DNA of 64,000 nucleotides from Bacteroidales bacterium (lineage in GTDB: Bacteria; Bacteroidota; Bacteroidia; Bacteroidales; UBA3824). Positions 30,797-39,588 of this stretch are shown here, one piece after another. Location: assembly GCA_016286055.1 (NCBI GenBank), contig JAEERW010000006.1, positions 124,001 through 188,000 of the forward strand, in the 5' to 3' direction. Within the stretch, counting starts at the first letter, position 1; each line of letters opens with the position of its first letter. The notes under the pieces were generated by a model that searched no databases, was not told the origin of the DNA, and was given only the letters and a program-made list of their open reading frames with translations. The position numbers and the translations under genes were made by a program.

Positions 30797-31756
30797 CTAA
30801 AATCCCGAAGGTTTCAACCTCAATCCTGCTTTTTCATCTAATCCGAACATAATGTTCATGTTTTCAGTGGCTTGTCCTACTGCGCCTTTGATGAGGTTGT
30901 CGATGACGCTTTGAACAAGGAGTTGGTCGCCTTCTTTCTTGATGGAAACAATGCATTTGTTGGTGTTGACCACTTGTTTGAGATACAGGTTGCCATCGTA
31001 GAAATGCGTGAAGGGCTCGTTTTCGTAGCATTTGCGGTAGATTTCCTTAACCTCGTCTTCGGTTTTGTCGCATGTAAACCAAACACTTGCAATGATTCCA
31101 CGGGCAAAGTCGCCACGGTAGGGAATAAAGTGAATGGGACGCTGCAATGTCGGGTTCAAGAGGTCTTTGGTTTGGTTGATTTCTGCCAAATGCTGATGAG
31201 TGAAGGCCTTATAAACCGAAAAATTGTCGGTGCGCCACGAAAAATGACTTGTGGCGGTGAGTTTTTGACCTGCGCCGGTGCTGCCCGTTACTGCCGACAC
31301 CTGAATGTCGCTCTTGATGATGTCCGCTTTGAGTGCCGGCACAAGCGCCAACTGAATGGCTGTGGCAAAACATCCCGGATTTGCCAACTTATTGCAAGTC
31401 TTGATTTTATCGCGGTTGATTTCGGGCAATCCGTATACAAATCCTGTGTTGCCCACGCGAAACTCGTTGGTCATATCGATGATTTTTACGTCCGAGGGAA
31501 AATTGTATTCCGCAAGGAGTTTGCCCGTTTCGCCGTGAGCCGTGCAGAAGAATACCACGTCGGCTTTTTCGGTGGGTTGCTCGGCAAATTTGAGGTCGGT
31601 GTCGCCAAAAAGGTCGGCGTGAACATCGTAAACAGGTTTTCCAAAATTGCTTCTACTTACTGCCCAAACTATTTGTACATCAGGGTGATAAGTTAAAATT
31701 CTGAGAAGTTCGCCGCCGGTATATCCTGCCGCGCCTATTATGCCTACTTTTATCAT
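30797..31756 (-). CDS. argC: N-acetyl-gamma-glutamyl-phosphate reductase
   Basis: A 319-residue enzyme from the ATG at 31756 (MIKVGIIGAAGYTGGELL); an upstream start at 31783 would add an unlikely lead before the Rossmann fold. It reduces N-acylglutamyl phosphate with NADPH. The catalytic cysteine is in LANPGCFATAIQLALVPAL, and the substrate-binding AVTGSTGAGQKLT and HQHLAEI motifs follow. Length is normal for the short (type 1) ArgC. The gene starts behind a 239-bp AT-rich region with repeated sequences. Confidence 0.95.
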   Translation of the reverse strand: MIKVGIIGAAGYTGGELLRILTYHPDVQIVWAVSRSNFGKPVYDVHADLFGDTDLKFAEQPTEKADVVFFCTAHGETGKLLAEYNFPSDVKIIDMTNEFRVGNTGFVYGLPEINRDKIKTCNKLANPGCFATAIQLALVPALKADIIKSDIQVSAVTGSTGAGQKLTATSHFSWRTDNFSVYKAFTHQHLAEINQTKDLLNPTLQRPIHFIPYRGDFARGIIASVWFTCDKTEDEVKEIYRKCYENEPFTHFYDGNLYLKQVVNTNKCIVSIKKEGDQLLVQSVIDNLIKGAVGQATENMNIMFGLDEKAGLRLKPSGF

Positions 31757-31782
31757 TTGATATATTTTTTTGTGGTTTAACA

Positions 31783-31902
31783 ACGAATTAAACTAATTAA
31801 ACAAATAATTCTTTTGTAAATAAATAACAAATATAATCTTTGATTAAATTTGTTACGAATTAAACTAATACACACTAAATATATTCGTTACATTCGTAAC
31901 AA
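31783..31902 (-). promoter_or_regulatory. argC upstream repeats and -7 box
   Basis: The 239 bp before argC contains the direct repeat ACGAATTAAACTAAT at 31783-31797 and 31855-31869. It also has an inverted repeat, TTGTTACGAAT (31850-31860) with ATTCGTAACAA (31892-31902). An exact -7 box, TATATTTG, is at 31828-31835 on the minus strand, between the two direct repeats. The arrangement suggests operator sites around the argC promoter. Confidence 0.5.
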
Positions 31903-31995
31903 GGAAGTTTTTTTATAAAACTATCTTGTATTATTTTTATTAAAGGTATTCGTGTTTTTTGTTTAATTTGTTGTTAAATACTATAATTAATTATG

Positions 31996-32658
31996 TTATT
32001 TTGCTGTTGGTAATTCGGTGTTGGGAGCGGAGATTTGCGGTTCTTCGGTTTCGCCGTTGATAGTGATAATCACTTGGTAAGCCTTTTCGCCGGTTTGGCT
32101 TTCGGTGAGCGGACAGAGAAGTGTGGTGAGGGTCTTTACTGCCTCGGTGTTGGCCAAGCGGATCATCTTGGCGGTGTCGCAAGTTGCCAAAGCGTGTTTT
32201 TCAGCATCTTGAAGAACCTCTTTCATATCGTTTTTGTTTTCCCAATTGATAAGGTTCTTTTTCTCGTTGATGATTTGGAGACTGTCTGACGGGATGCTGA
32301 GCGACTGCAATGCGGCTGAGGGAAGGTCGATTCTTACCACGTTGGTGTCCACTTTGATGGCGGCTTTCGAGAGGTCAACGGCAAAGGCTATCGTGGCTGA
32401 GTATTTGATTGTGAAACTCTTGGTCGACATTTTGTCGAACCATCCGAATCCTGTGCCGTAGTTTTCTTCGCGGGTGATTTGTCCGGTCAACTGATATTTT
32501 GCTGAGGTTAATTCGCTGCAAGTCATAAGTTTCTCTTTGAGAACCTCTTCGTTGATTACCACTTCTTCCTTAAAGAATTTTCCGATTTGCGACAGGTAGT
32601 AGCAAACGCCGCAGCCGATGATGATACCGAGTATCAAGCCAAATAAAAATTTTTTCAT
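31996..32658 (-). CDS. DUF4230 family membrane-anchored protein
   Basis: A 220-residue protein with one N-terminal helix (FLFGLILGIIIGCGVCYYL) and an extra-cytoplasmic domain. The pattern LMTCSELTSAKYQLTGQI, IKYSATIAFAVDLSKA and a late helix with AEKHALATCDTAKMIRLA matches DUF4230. Function is unknown. The C-terminal tail is Pro/Glu rich and probably disordered. An exact -7 box (TATATTTG, 32692-32699) lies 33 bp upstream. Confidence 0.8.
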   Translation of the reverse strand: MKKFLFGLILGIIIGCGVCYYLSQIGKFFKEEVVINEEVLKEKLMTCSELTSAKYQLTGQITREENYGTGFGWFDKMSTKSFTIKYSATIAFAVDLSKAAIKVDTNVVRIDLPSAALQSLSIPSDSLQIINEKKNLINWENKNDMKEVLQDAEKHALATCDTAKMIRLANTEAVKTLTTLLCPLTESQTGEKAYQVIITINGETEEPQISAPNTELPTAK

Positions 32659-32691
32659 AGTAAATTTAGAGTTTAAAGTTTAACGTTTTTG

Positions 32692-32699
32692 CAAATATA
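32692..32699 (-). promoter_or_regulatory. -7 box of the DUF4230 gene
   Basis: TATATTTG on the minus strand, exact TAnnTTTG; no -33 box seen at the usual distance. Confidence 0.45.
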
Positions 32700-32761
32700 C
32701 AACTATTTTCGATAGACGAGATGTTTTTTTGATTATTTTTTTTAGAGGGGAAATTTGCAAA

Positions 32762-33760
32762 CTATCGTCTTCCTACTTCGCCAACGATAACAATCAGAGG
32801 GGTTTGGTAATTTTGCGAAAGGTTGTTAAGTGTGGTAATGTATTGTTTTTCAGTTGGTTTAGAAACGTTTTCTACAAGCATAACGGGCGTGTCGGTGGCT
32901 AATCCTTTGTTTATTAGCACATTTCGTATTTCGTTGAGATTGCTTGATGCCATATAATATACTAAGGTGGAGGCATTTGGCATTTCTATCTTTTTTGAAT
33001 GTCCGTTGATAAATGCCACGCTCGACGATATTTTTCTTTGTGTAAGAGGTATCCTGAGTGCGGCGGCGGCAGCAAAAGCGGCTGATATTCCGGGCGTTAC
33101 ACCTACATTGATAAAACATCTCTGCAAATATTCAATTTCTTCGCCTGCGTGGGCAAAGAGCATCGGGTCGCCGCCTTTGAGCCTTACCACATTTTTGCCC
33201 TCGCGTGCCGATTTTAAAAGCATATAGTTAATTGCCTGTTGCTCAAAACTATGCTTGCCACTGCGCTTGCCCACATACACTTTTTCGGTTTCAATGGTTT
33301 CGAGATATTCCTTGTTGGTTAAATCATCGTAAAAAATAATGTCGGCATTTTTGATTAACCGTTCGGCTTTGATAGTGAGCAGTTCGGGGTCGCCGGGACC
33401 GAATCCTACCAAATCTACTCTTCCTGATTTGGTGAGAATATTGTTGTCGTCAGCAAATAATTGCTTCAAATCCTCACGGTTACGCTTGACAACAACAGCC
33501 CAAAAGCCTTGCAACGGATTGGTTTCGGATGGTTGAAAAATGTTTTCAAAATCGTGATATAGGGCAATTACCTCAAAATCCGAATGTAAAGGATATGGCA
33601 AGTCTTGCGCCGGAGATATTGCTAAATCGGCTTGATTATCTGTTAGTTGGTGTAAATATGTATCCGAAAACGCAATGCTAAAACTTACACCATTAATATT
33701 GTTGGTAATGGCTTTTAGTTGCAAAGGTTTTAGATTGCTAACTAATTTGCAAGATACCAT
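32762..33760 (-). CDS. cobA: Uroporphyrinogen-III C-methyltransferase with HemC-like N-terminal segment
   Basis: A 332-residue protein that methylates uroporphyrinogen III to precorrin-2 for siroheme. The methylase domain spans about 113-332: VDLVGFGPGDPELLT (115-129), VRLKGGDPMLFAHAGEE and VTPGISAAFAAAAALRIP. The first 110 residues are not part of CobA. They resemble a fragment of porphobilinogen deaminase domain 1 (ADLAISPAQDLPYPL is comparable to the HSxKDLP region) but lack the active Arg cluster and the cofactor Cys domain. It overlaps the upstream dehydrogenase gene by 23 bp, which supports translational coupling. Confidence 0.88.
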   Translation of the reverse strand: MVSCKLVSNLKPLQLKAITNNINGVSFSIAFSDTYLHQLTDNQADLAISPAQDLPYPLHSDFEVIALYHDFENIFQPSETNPLQGFWAVVVKRNREDLKQLFADDNNILTKSGRVDLVGFGPGDPELLTIKAERLIKNADIIFYDDLTNKEYLETIETEKVYVGKRSGKHSFEQQAINYMLLKSAREGKNVVRLKGGDPMLFAHAGEEIEYLQRCFINVGVTPGISAAFAAAAALRIPLTQRKISSSVAFINGHSKKIEMPNASTLVYYMASSNLNEIRNVLINKGLATDTPVMLVENVSKPTEKQYITTLNNLSQNYQTPLIVIVGEVGRR

Positions 33761-34193
33761 TTTCTATTTCCTCTTTTATTTTGTTTCTTACTCTGATACT
33801 GCGTTTTACGTCTTTGGCATCGGACGAAACCGCCACCGAAATAGAGCCTGACGTAAAAATGGCAGGCGATGTAAAATCGCACAAAAAAGGCGAATCGCAA
33901 ACACTTGTAAGTATTCCTCTTTTTTGTGCTAATAGTTTGATTTTGTGGTTTAAACGTCGGTCTTGGGTGCATACATACAGCAGAGTTACACCGTTGAGGT
34001 CGTCTTCTTGAAACTCTTTTTCAATTGTTTTGAAATTTAGAGCCTTAATTTCATTAGAAATTTTTTTGGCAATAACTGTTGCCTTAGATGTAAATCTGCT
34101 GAGTATCTGTGCTTTGTGAGTAGCCACTCTGCCGCCGCCAACAATCAGAATATTTGCCGACGATATTCGTATGTTGATAGGTAAGAAATCCAT
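33738..34193 (-). CDS. Precorrin-2 dehydrogenase/sirohydrochlorin ferrochelatase (CysG N-terminal/Met8 type)
   Basis: A 151-residue protein from the ATG at 34193, two bases after the stop of the sulfite reductase gene. An earlier in-frame start at 34223 would overlap that gene. The Rossmann nucleotide site ILIVGGGRVATHKAQIL is at 16-32. FTSPAIFTSGSISVAVSSDA contains the usual F-x-x-PA and S-GG-like region of the family. It oxidises precorrin-2 with NAD and inserts iron to finish siroheme. At about 150 residues it lacks most of the C-terminal helical dimer part. Confidence 0.9.
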   Translation of the reverse strand: MDFLPINIRISSANILIVGGGRVATHKAQILSRFTSKATVIAKKISNEIKALNFKTIEKEFQEDDLNGVTLLYVCTQDRRLNHKIKLLAQKRGILTSVCDSPFLCDFTSPAIFTSGSISVAVSSDAKDVKRSIRVRNKIKEEIENGILQIS

Positions 34194-34195
34194 TT

Positions 34196-36526
34196 TCAGT
34201 GTTTTTTGATTAATACACGCCAATAAGAGCCAAGATTCTCGGTTTCAAGCACTTCGTGACCTTCAAGACGTACCGAGCCCGGTACGTTTTTGATAGGTTG
34301 ACCATCGTCGAGGAGTATTTCCAAGAGTCCGCCCTGAGGAATAGTTGCAAGCACCACTTTGGTTTTAACAAAGTTCATCGGACAAGCCACACCTCTAAAA
34401 TCGCGTTTTACAACATCATTGTTTCCAGCCACTTGCTGAGTTTTAGCGGGTTCTTCTTTCTTAATGTTATCAATATTTTTGAATTGCAACGAATCGTCCA
34501 TTGATTCGTAAAGTTTGTTGACAGTTGAAACCAACGAATCTATTAAATCTTTGTATTCTAAAAGGGTGGATTTTTGTTTGGCTTTTTCGATAATCGGGAG
34601 ATATTTTTGAGACACCAAACCGGCTTTAATAAACAGATTTTCAAAGTTTTCGTAAACTTCCTTGTCGGTTCTCGGGTCGGCACCGCGCGTAACCAAAAGC
34701 ATTCTTGATGCCGAAAATACAATTTCGTTGAGCAATTTTTCTTTGTTGGTTTCGCTATTCAGATATTCTTTTTGTTTGTCCTTAATTGTCTGTTGGTCAA
34801 GTTCTATGATATCAAACAAGCCGGCAGAACATTCTGCCTGCGACGACCTTGAAAGTGAGAACAACGCTTTTGCACCCCAATCAAAATAGTAGTTTTTATC
34901 ATCCTCAAATTCAGGAACTTCGGCAAAACTTGACAAGATTTCTTTTACAGTTTTAGCACCGTTTTTTATTACAAAATCGTTGTAATCTTTGAAATTTGCT
35001 TTTTGCGAAATGTATTTCGCAAAAAACTTTTCAACAAATTCGGGAATATCTTTTGCTGACAGAAACCCTTGGTTTTCAGCCAATTCTTTGTTTCCCGAAG
35101 TTCTCAGCCAAATATTGTATGCGGGATAGGGATAGTCGCCTTTGCGACCAATGCGTCCGCTGAAACCGAGATCCGACCACGCACTTTGAGCGCACGAGTT
35201 GGGGCAGCCGTTTATATTGATTTTTATTGCCGGTATTTCATCAAGTTTTAGTTTGCTGTTTTTCAAGCGTTTGGCAATTGCTTTTTCTAAACCTTTGGGC
35301 AAGCATATACCCAAACGGCAAGTGTCGGCACCTGTGCAAGATACTATATTATTGATAGTTACAGGCAAATCAAGTTCAAACCCAAGATTTTTGAAAAATT
35401 CATATATATTGCCCAAATACTCTTCTTTGATATTCCTTATCTGAATGTTTTGGCGTGGGGTAAAGCGGATAACATCTTGTCCAAAATTATCTAAAAAATC
35501 TGCTATTTTTTCAAAAGTATTGTTGCTAATATTGCCGTTTACCACAGGAATTATCACCGAAAAAAGGTTTGATTCTACGTTGGTTTGTTTTTTAGCGTAA
35601 CGGTTTTTCCAAATTTTAAACTCTTTGCTGGTATTATTAATCGGCTCAAAATCAGGAGTTTTGTACGAAATGTTTAAGACTGCGGGTTCAAAATCCAAAG
35701 ATTTGTCGTCTTTGAGTTGGTTAAACTCTTCGTAAAAAAGTTTAAGAGTATCTTCTTCGCCGTTTTTGTAAAAAATATAGCGTATACGTGCTTTGTAGCG
35801 GTTTTTTCGGTTTCCATTGAGGTTGAAAAAGTTTTTTGCAGCCTTAGCCGCTCTAAACAAGTCTTTTTCGTTTAAAAAATCAAATGCCACCCAACCTTTG
35901 TGCGGATTAGAAGCCACGCTGCCACCCAATAAAACTTTGAATCCTCGTTGGTTGTTTTGAATTTTTGGTATAAAACCCAAATCTGCAACTAACGCAAAAT
36001 CAGCGTCTTGTTCGTTGATATCGAATGCAATTTTTAATTTTCTGGGCATCGACCACGAATCTTTTTCGGCAATGAGTCGCGAAGTAAGTTCTACGGCGTA
36101 AGGGTACACGTCGAACACTTCTGTGCTGCTAATTCCGCTTTTTTCGTTCACAAGCATATTTCTGATAGTGTTTCCGCCTCCGCCTTGGGTCGAAAGTTCA
36201 GCATCTTTGAGAGTGTTTAAACTTGGGGTGATGTCGTCGAGCGCAACATCGTGAATTTGAATCTCTTGACGAGTGGTGATGTGTATATGCGAAGCATTGA
36301 TGTTTTGAGCCACTTTTGATGCCTCTCTTAGTTGCTGAGGAGTAATCAAACCACCTACACAGCGCACTCTGAGCATATATCTGCCGTCTTGACGTTGCTC
36401 GTACACGCCCATAGGCACGCGGTTGGCTTTGAGTTGCGCACCGCTGATTTCTCCCTTCTTGAATTTTTCGATAAGTTGCTGATTATAATTGATATCAGCC
36501 TGCAAAGTTTGCGATAATCTATACAT
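34196..36526 (-). CDS. Siroheme sulfite/nitrite reductase fused to a TusA domain
   Basis: A 776-residue protein from the ATG at 36526 (MYRLSQTLQ); a longer frame reaches 36658 but crosses the -7 box. Residues 1-560 form a NirA/CysI-like reductase with two ferredoxin-like half-domains. The 4Fe-4S/siroheme cysteines are Cys397, Cys403 (SCTGADTC), Cys441 and Cys445 (NGCPNSC), the complete C-x5-C, C-x3-C set. A helical, HEPN-like segment follows at about 600-690, then a TusA sulfur-carrier domain (708-776) with its cysteine at 715 (VACPMNFVKTK). It would reduce sulfite to sulfide, possibly with sulfur relay to the TusA part. The siroheme genes follow directly. Confidence 0.9.
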   Translation of the reverse strand: MYRLSQTLQADINYNQQLIEKFKKGEISGAQLKANRVPMGVYEQRQDGRYMLRVRCVGGLITPQQLREASKVAQNINASHIHITTRQEIQIHDVALDDITPSLNTLKDAELSTQGGGGNTIRNMLVNEKSGISSTEVFDVYPYAVELTSRLIAEKDSWSMPRKLKIAFDINEQDADFALVADLGFIPKIQNNQRGFKVLLGGSVASNPHKGWVAFDFLNEKDLFRAAKAAKNFFNLNGNRKNRYKARIRYIFYKNGEEDTLKLFYEEFNQLKDDKSLDFEPAVLNISYKTPDFEPINNTSKEFKIWKNRYAKKQTNVESNLFSVIIPVVNGNISNNTFEKIADFLDNFGQDVIRFTPRQNIQIRNIKEEYLGNIYEFFKNLGFELDLPVTINNIVSCTGADTCRLGICLPKGLEKAIAKRLKNSKLKLDEIPAIKININGCPNSCAQSAWSDLGFSGRIGRKGDYPYPAYNIWLRTSGNKELAENQGFLSAKDIPEFVEKFFAKYISQKANFKDYNDFVIKNGAKTVKEILSSFAEVPEFEDDKNYYFDWGAKALFSLSRSSQAECSAGLFDIIELDQQTIKDKQKEYLNSETNKEKLLNEIVFSASRMLLVTRGADPRTDKEVYENFENLFIKAGLVSQKYLPIIEKAKQKSTLLEYKDLIDSLVSTVNKLYESMDDSLQFKNIDNIKKEEPAKTQQVAGNNDVVKRDFRGVACPMNFVKTKVVLATIPQGGLLEILLDDGQPIKNVPGSVRLEGHEVLETENLGSYWRVLIKKH

Positions 36527-36552
36527 CTTTCGTTTAATTAATGGTTCGGGTG

Positions 36553-36560
36553 CAAAGATA
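36553..36560 (-). promoter_or_regulatory. -7 box of the sulfite reductase operon
   Basis: TATCTTTG on the minus strand, an exact TAnnTTTG, 26 bp before the ATG at 36526. The 324-bp gene-free stretch 36527-36850 holds this promoter and, on the other side, repeat array B. Confidence 0.55.
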
Positions 36561-36706
36561 TGGAATGTAGTAATATATTCTATAATTAAGCACAAAATAT
36601 AGATAATATTTCTATTTTTCGTTTCTAAGTAGAATAAACATCTTTTTAAACGACGCAATTATCTTGGATTTAGAAATGTTTTATAAAGTGATACCAAACC
36701 GCCATT

Positions 36707-36834
36707 CCCCCGAAAAAGTGTAAATTTTCTTCAACATTCCCCCGAAAAAGTGTAATTTTTTTCGATTATTCCCCCGAAAAAGTGTATTTATTTTTGATTA
36801 TTCCCCCGAAAAAGTGTAAATTTGCAATTAGAAT
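36707..36834 (+). repeat. Tandem repeat array B upstream of ATPase copy B
   Basis: Four units with an exact 32-bp period, starting at 36707, 36739, 36771 and 36803. Each begins CCCCCGAAAAAGTGTA, which is invariant; the second half of the unit varies. The last unit supplies the -7 box of the ATPase gene and the third supplies its -33 box. Confidence 0.92.
36793..36824 (+). promoter_or_regulatory. Promoter of ATPase copy B, embedded in the repeats
   Basis: TTTG (36793-36796), 20 bp, TAAATTTG (36817-36824): full consensus. The spacer contains the CCCCCGAAAAAGTG core of the fourth repeat. A protein bound to the core would therefore sit between the two boxes. Confidence 0.8.
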
Positions 36835-36850
36835 ATTCAATGTAATCGCT

Positions 36851-38155
36851 ATGAAAAGGTTTATATACAACAACTTAGTAAAATGGAAGAATAAAACTGA
36901 CCGCAAGCCGCTTATTTTGTTGGGCGCAAGGCAAGTGGGCAAGACTTATATTATTAAGAATTTTGGCAAAAAGGAGTTTAAAAACTTTGTTTACGTCAAT
37001 TGCCATCAAAACGAGTTCACCAACAATCTGTTTCATAATTTAATGGTAGAACGGATAGTTACTGAGATAGAAAGGTTTTACGATGTTAAGATTGTATGCG
37101 GCGAAACTCTATTGGTATTTGACGAAATTCAGGAAGCGCACAACGGAATTGCCTCGTTGAAGTATTTTTGTGAGGATATGCCCAACCTTCACGTTGTAGC
37201 CGCCGGTTCGCTCTTGGGAATTTCGCTTCGCAGCGATGAATCGTACCCTGTGGGCAAGGTGGAGACTCTAAAAATGTATCCGATGAGTTTTTCGGAATTT
37301 CTTATGGCGAAAGGTCGGCAAGGACTTGTGGATGTGCTTGACGAATTGGCGTGGGATTCAATGAAATCTATGAACGAAGAATATACTGAGTTGCTCCGTC
37401 AGTATTATTTTACAGGCGGAATGCCCGAAGTGGTAAAAACTTACATTGCCACTGGCGACACCTCTGCCACGCGAAAAGTTCAGCAAGATATTCTTGACGC
37501 ATACCAACGTGATTTTGCCAAGCATACCAAATCGCAGGCCGAAAATATCCGCCGTATTTGGAACAATATTCCCGCTCAATTGGCGCGTGAAAACAAGAAA
37601 TTTATATTTGGTGCGGTAACCAAAGGGGCGAGGGCTTCCACTTATGAGGAGGCAATTCAATGGCTTGTGGATGCCGGCTTGGTTTACAAAGTGGACCGTG
37701 TGCGCGATCCCTCTATGCCGCTGAAATTTTATGCCGATTCGTCCGCTTTTAAACTTTTTGTGCTCGACTGCGGACTTCTGGCGTGTATGAGTGAGGCTAA
37801 TCCTAATGCTATGTTGCTGGGTAGTAACGCTTTTATTGAGTTTAAAGGCTCTTTTACTGAAAATTATGTGCTTCAACAATTGAAGGCTTCGGGCTACCAA
37901 TCTGTGTTTTATTATTCAAAAGAAAAATCAACAATGGAGATAGATTTCTTGTACCAAACCTTAGAACGCATTGTCCCCGTTGAAGTTAAAGCCGAAGAAA
38001 ACGTTAAAAGCAAATCGCTCTCCTCCTTTGTAAACTACGAATTTCAGGAGAGGAATTTTAAGGCAGTTAGGTTTTCGATGCGTCCATACATCGACCAAGA
38101 TTGGATGGAGAACGTGCCACTGTATGCAGTGGAGAGTTTTGGACGGAGGAGATGA
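36851..38155 (+). CDS. DUF4143-type AAA ATPase, copy B
   Basis: A 434-residue ATPase from the ATG at 36851; an in-frame start at 36782 lies inside the repeat array and upstream of the -7 box, so it is rejected. Walker A is GARQVGKT (25-32) and Walker B is LLVFDEIQEAHNGIASLKYF. The mid-region YFTGGMPEVVKTYI and C-terminal EIDFLYQTLERIVPVEVKAEEN are family features. It differs from copies A and C in the Walker B tail and belongs to another branch (HQNEF and GSLLGISLR motifs). Role unknown. Its promoter is built into array B. Confidence 0.93.
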   Translation: MKRFIYNNLVKWKNKTDRKPLILLGARQVGKTYIIKNFGKKEFKNFVYVNCHQNEFTNNLFHNLMVERIVTEIERFYDVKIVCGETLLVFDEIQEAHNGIASLKYFCEDMPNLHVVAAGSLLGISLRSDESYPVGKVETLKMYPMSFSEFLMAKGRQGLVDVLDELAWDSMKSMNEEYTELLRQYYFTGGMPEVVKTYIATGDTSATRKVQQDILDAYQRDFAKHTKSQAENIRRIWNNIPAQLARENKKFIFGAVTKGARASTYEEAIQWLVDAGLVYKVDRVRDPSMPLKFYADSSAFKLFVLDCGLLACMSEANPNAMLLGSNAFIEFKGSFTENYVLQQLKASGYQSVFYYSKEKSTMEIDFLYQTLERIVPVEVKAEENVKSKSLSSFVNYEFQERNFKAVRFSMRPYIDQDWMENVPLYAVESFGRRR

Positions 38156-38197
38156 ATTCTAAATAGTGTTTTATCCCCCCGACAGAAATAATCAATC

Positions 38198-39535
38198 TTA
38201 TATAAACATCGTCATATACGCCGGAAGCAATGTTGTTTGACCATCGCGCTTGAAGTCTTTGGTATAAATCAGATACCTTTTGTCCACTATGTGCGAAAAC
38301 TTTTCACAAAAGGCGTCGAGCGATTTGTGAGAGTTGTAGCCAGAGGATTTCACTTCAATGGGGTAAAGTTTGGCTCCCCGTGAAAGCAAAAAGTCGATTT
38401 CGTAGTTGTGTGTGTCATCCTTAGCCCAAGTGTAATAAAAAAGTTTGTTGCCCGTGGCGGTGAGCGTCTGGGCAATCATATTTTCGTAAATGTAGCCAAG
38501 GTTGGTGTTGAGTTTGTCGTTCAAAAGTTTCTGATATATAATGTTGTCGGTATGGTCTTTGTCCCAAAAGGCAAGCGTTACAAATAGTCCCGTATCGGCG
38601 CAGAAAATTTTGTATTTTGTAATGTCTTTGGTTAGCGACATACCAACATTTGGGTCATTGGAATGGTACGAAAAAAGTGTCGTCTTGCTGTCTTCGAGGT
38701 TTTTGAGCAATTCTGTCAACTTGTTTTCGTCCACATCGCCGAGCACAGCATACGGTTTGTAGCGGTTGTTGTTTTGGCTCAATTGCGATGGAATTTCCAT
38801 AAACAGCGTCTCTAATCGTCCTGACGAGTCTAATTTTTGAAAATCGTCCTGATAAATTTTTATGATTCCGCGCTTAGCAAGGTCAACCATACTGAAATTG
38901 TTGGTTTCGAGATATGTGTTGACAGCCTGAGGCATTCCGCCAATGAGCATATAAAGCCTGAAATCGCGCATTTTTTCGCGGTGCGCCATATTGAGCGGCA
39001 ACTTTTGGTCGTAAAAAGTCCGTAGCAATGGAACGGTTGCTGTATCGTCCAACGCCCACCTAAATTCCTCATAATCCATTGGATACAGCGTTATGCGCTC
39101 CTCCTCGCTTGGAATGGTTATGTCTTTGGTATTCTTTTTAATGCTTATGAGCGAACCTGTTTCGATATAGTCGTACCTTCCGTCTTTAACAAGGTATTTT
39201 ATAGCCTGACGTGCCTTAGGGCAGTTTTGCACCTCGTCGAAAATGATAACCGATTTCCGCTCTTGTAACACAACATTGTAGATTGATTGTAGTTGCAAGA
39301 AAATGAAATCTTTGTTCATTAGGTTGTTGAACAGGGCTTTAACCTCGTCGGTTGCCTCAATGAAATCTATCAAAATGTATGATTCATACTCGTTTTTGGC
39401 AAATTGTTCCACAAGTGTTGATTTGCCCACGCGCCTTGCACCTTCAATCAGCATCGCTGTTTTGCCGTTTTGAATGTGTTTCCATTCAAGAAGTCTGTCG
39501 TATAGTTTGCGTTTGAATATCCGTTCCATAATCAT
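38198..39535 (-). CDS. DUF4143-type AAA ATPase, copy C
   Basis: A 445-residue ATPase; starts at 39535 or 39529 (MERIFKRKL) are both possible. Walker A is GARRVGKS (32-39) and Walker B is VIIFDEVQNCPKARQAIKYL. MLIGGMPQAVNTYL and the C-terminal YEIDFLLSRGAKLYPIEVKS match copy A closely. It is convergent with copy B, 42 bp apart, so two ATPases of different branches stand tail to tail. Its upstream region contains a 33-bp tandem repeat unlike that of copy A. Confidence 0.93.
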   Translation of the reverse strand: MIMERIFKRKLYDRLLEWKHIQNGKTAMLIEGARRVGKSTLVEQFAKNEYESYILIDFIEATDEVKALFNNLMNKDFIFLQLQSIYNVVLQERKSVIIFDEVQNCPKARQAIKYLVKDGRYDYIETGSLISIKKNTKDITIPSEEERITLYPMDYEEFRWALDDTATVPLLRTFYDQKLPLNMAHREKMRDFRLYMLIGGMPQAVNTYLETNNFSMVDLAKRGIIKIYQDDFQKLDSSGRLETLFMEIPSQLSQNNNRYKPYAVLGDVDENKLTELLKNLEDSKTTLFSYHSNDPNVGMSLTKDITKYKIFCADTGLFVTLAFWDKDHTDNIIYQKLLNDKLNTNLGYIYENMIAQTLTATGNKLFYYTWAKDDTHNYEIDFLLSRGAKLYPIEVKSSGYNSHKSLDAFCEKFSHIVDKRYLIYTKDFKRDGQTTLLPAYMTMFI

Positions 39536-39557
39536 TATTTTGATGTTGTAACGGATG

Positions 39558-39588
39558 CAAAAATAGTGCTTTTATTACATTTACCAAA
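39558..39588 (-). promoter_or_regulatory. Promoter of ATPase copy C
   Basis: On the minus strand TTTG (39585-39588), 19 bp, TATTTTTG (39558-39565): full consensus, 22-28 bp before the candidate starts. The -33 box is part of the first unit of array C. Confidence 0.75.

Noticed and set aside
36527-36658. N-terminal extension of the sulfite reductase
   Set aside because: It would require translation from upstream of the -7 box, and the extra residues do not belong to the family.
36707-36834. CRISPR-like array of about 32-bp repeats
   Set aside because: Units are contiguous, with no spacers; only the first 16 bases are invariant; no cas genes; the array coincides with a promoter. The same reasoning applies to arrays at 30175 and 39583.
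28819-39535. Composite transposon made by the ATPase copies
   Set aside because: No terminal inverted repeats, target duplications or transposase were visible, and the copies belong to different branches and orientations.
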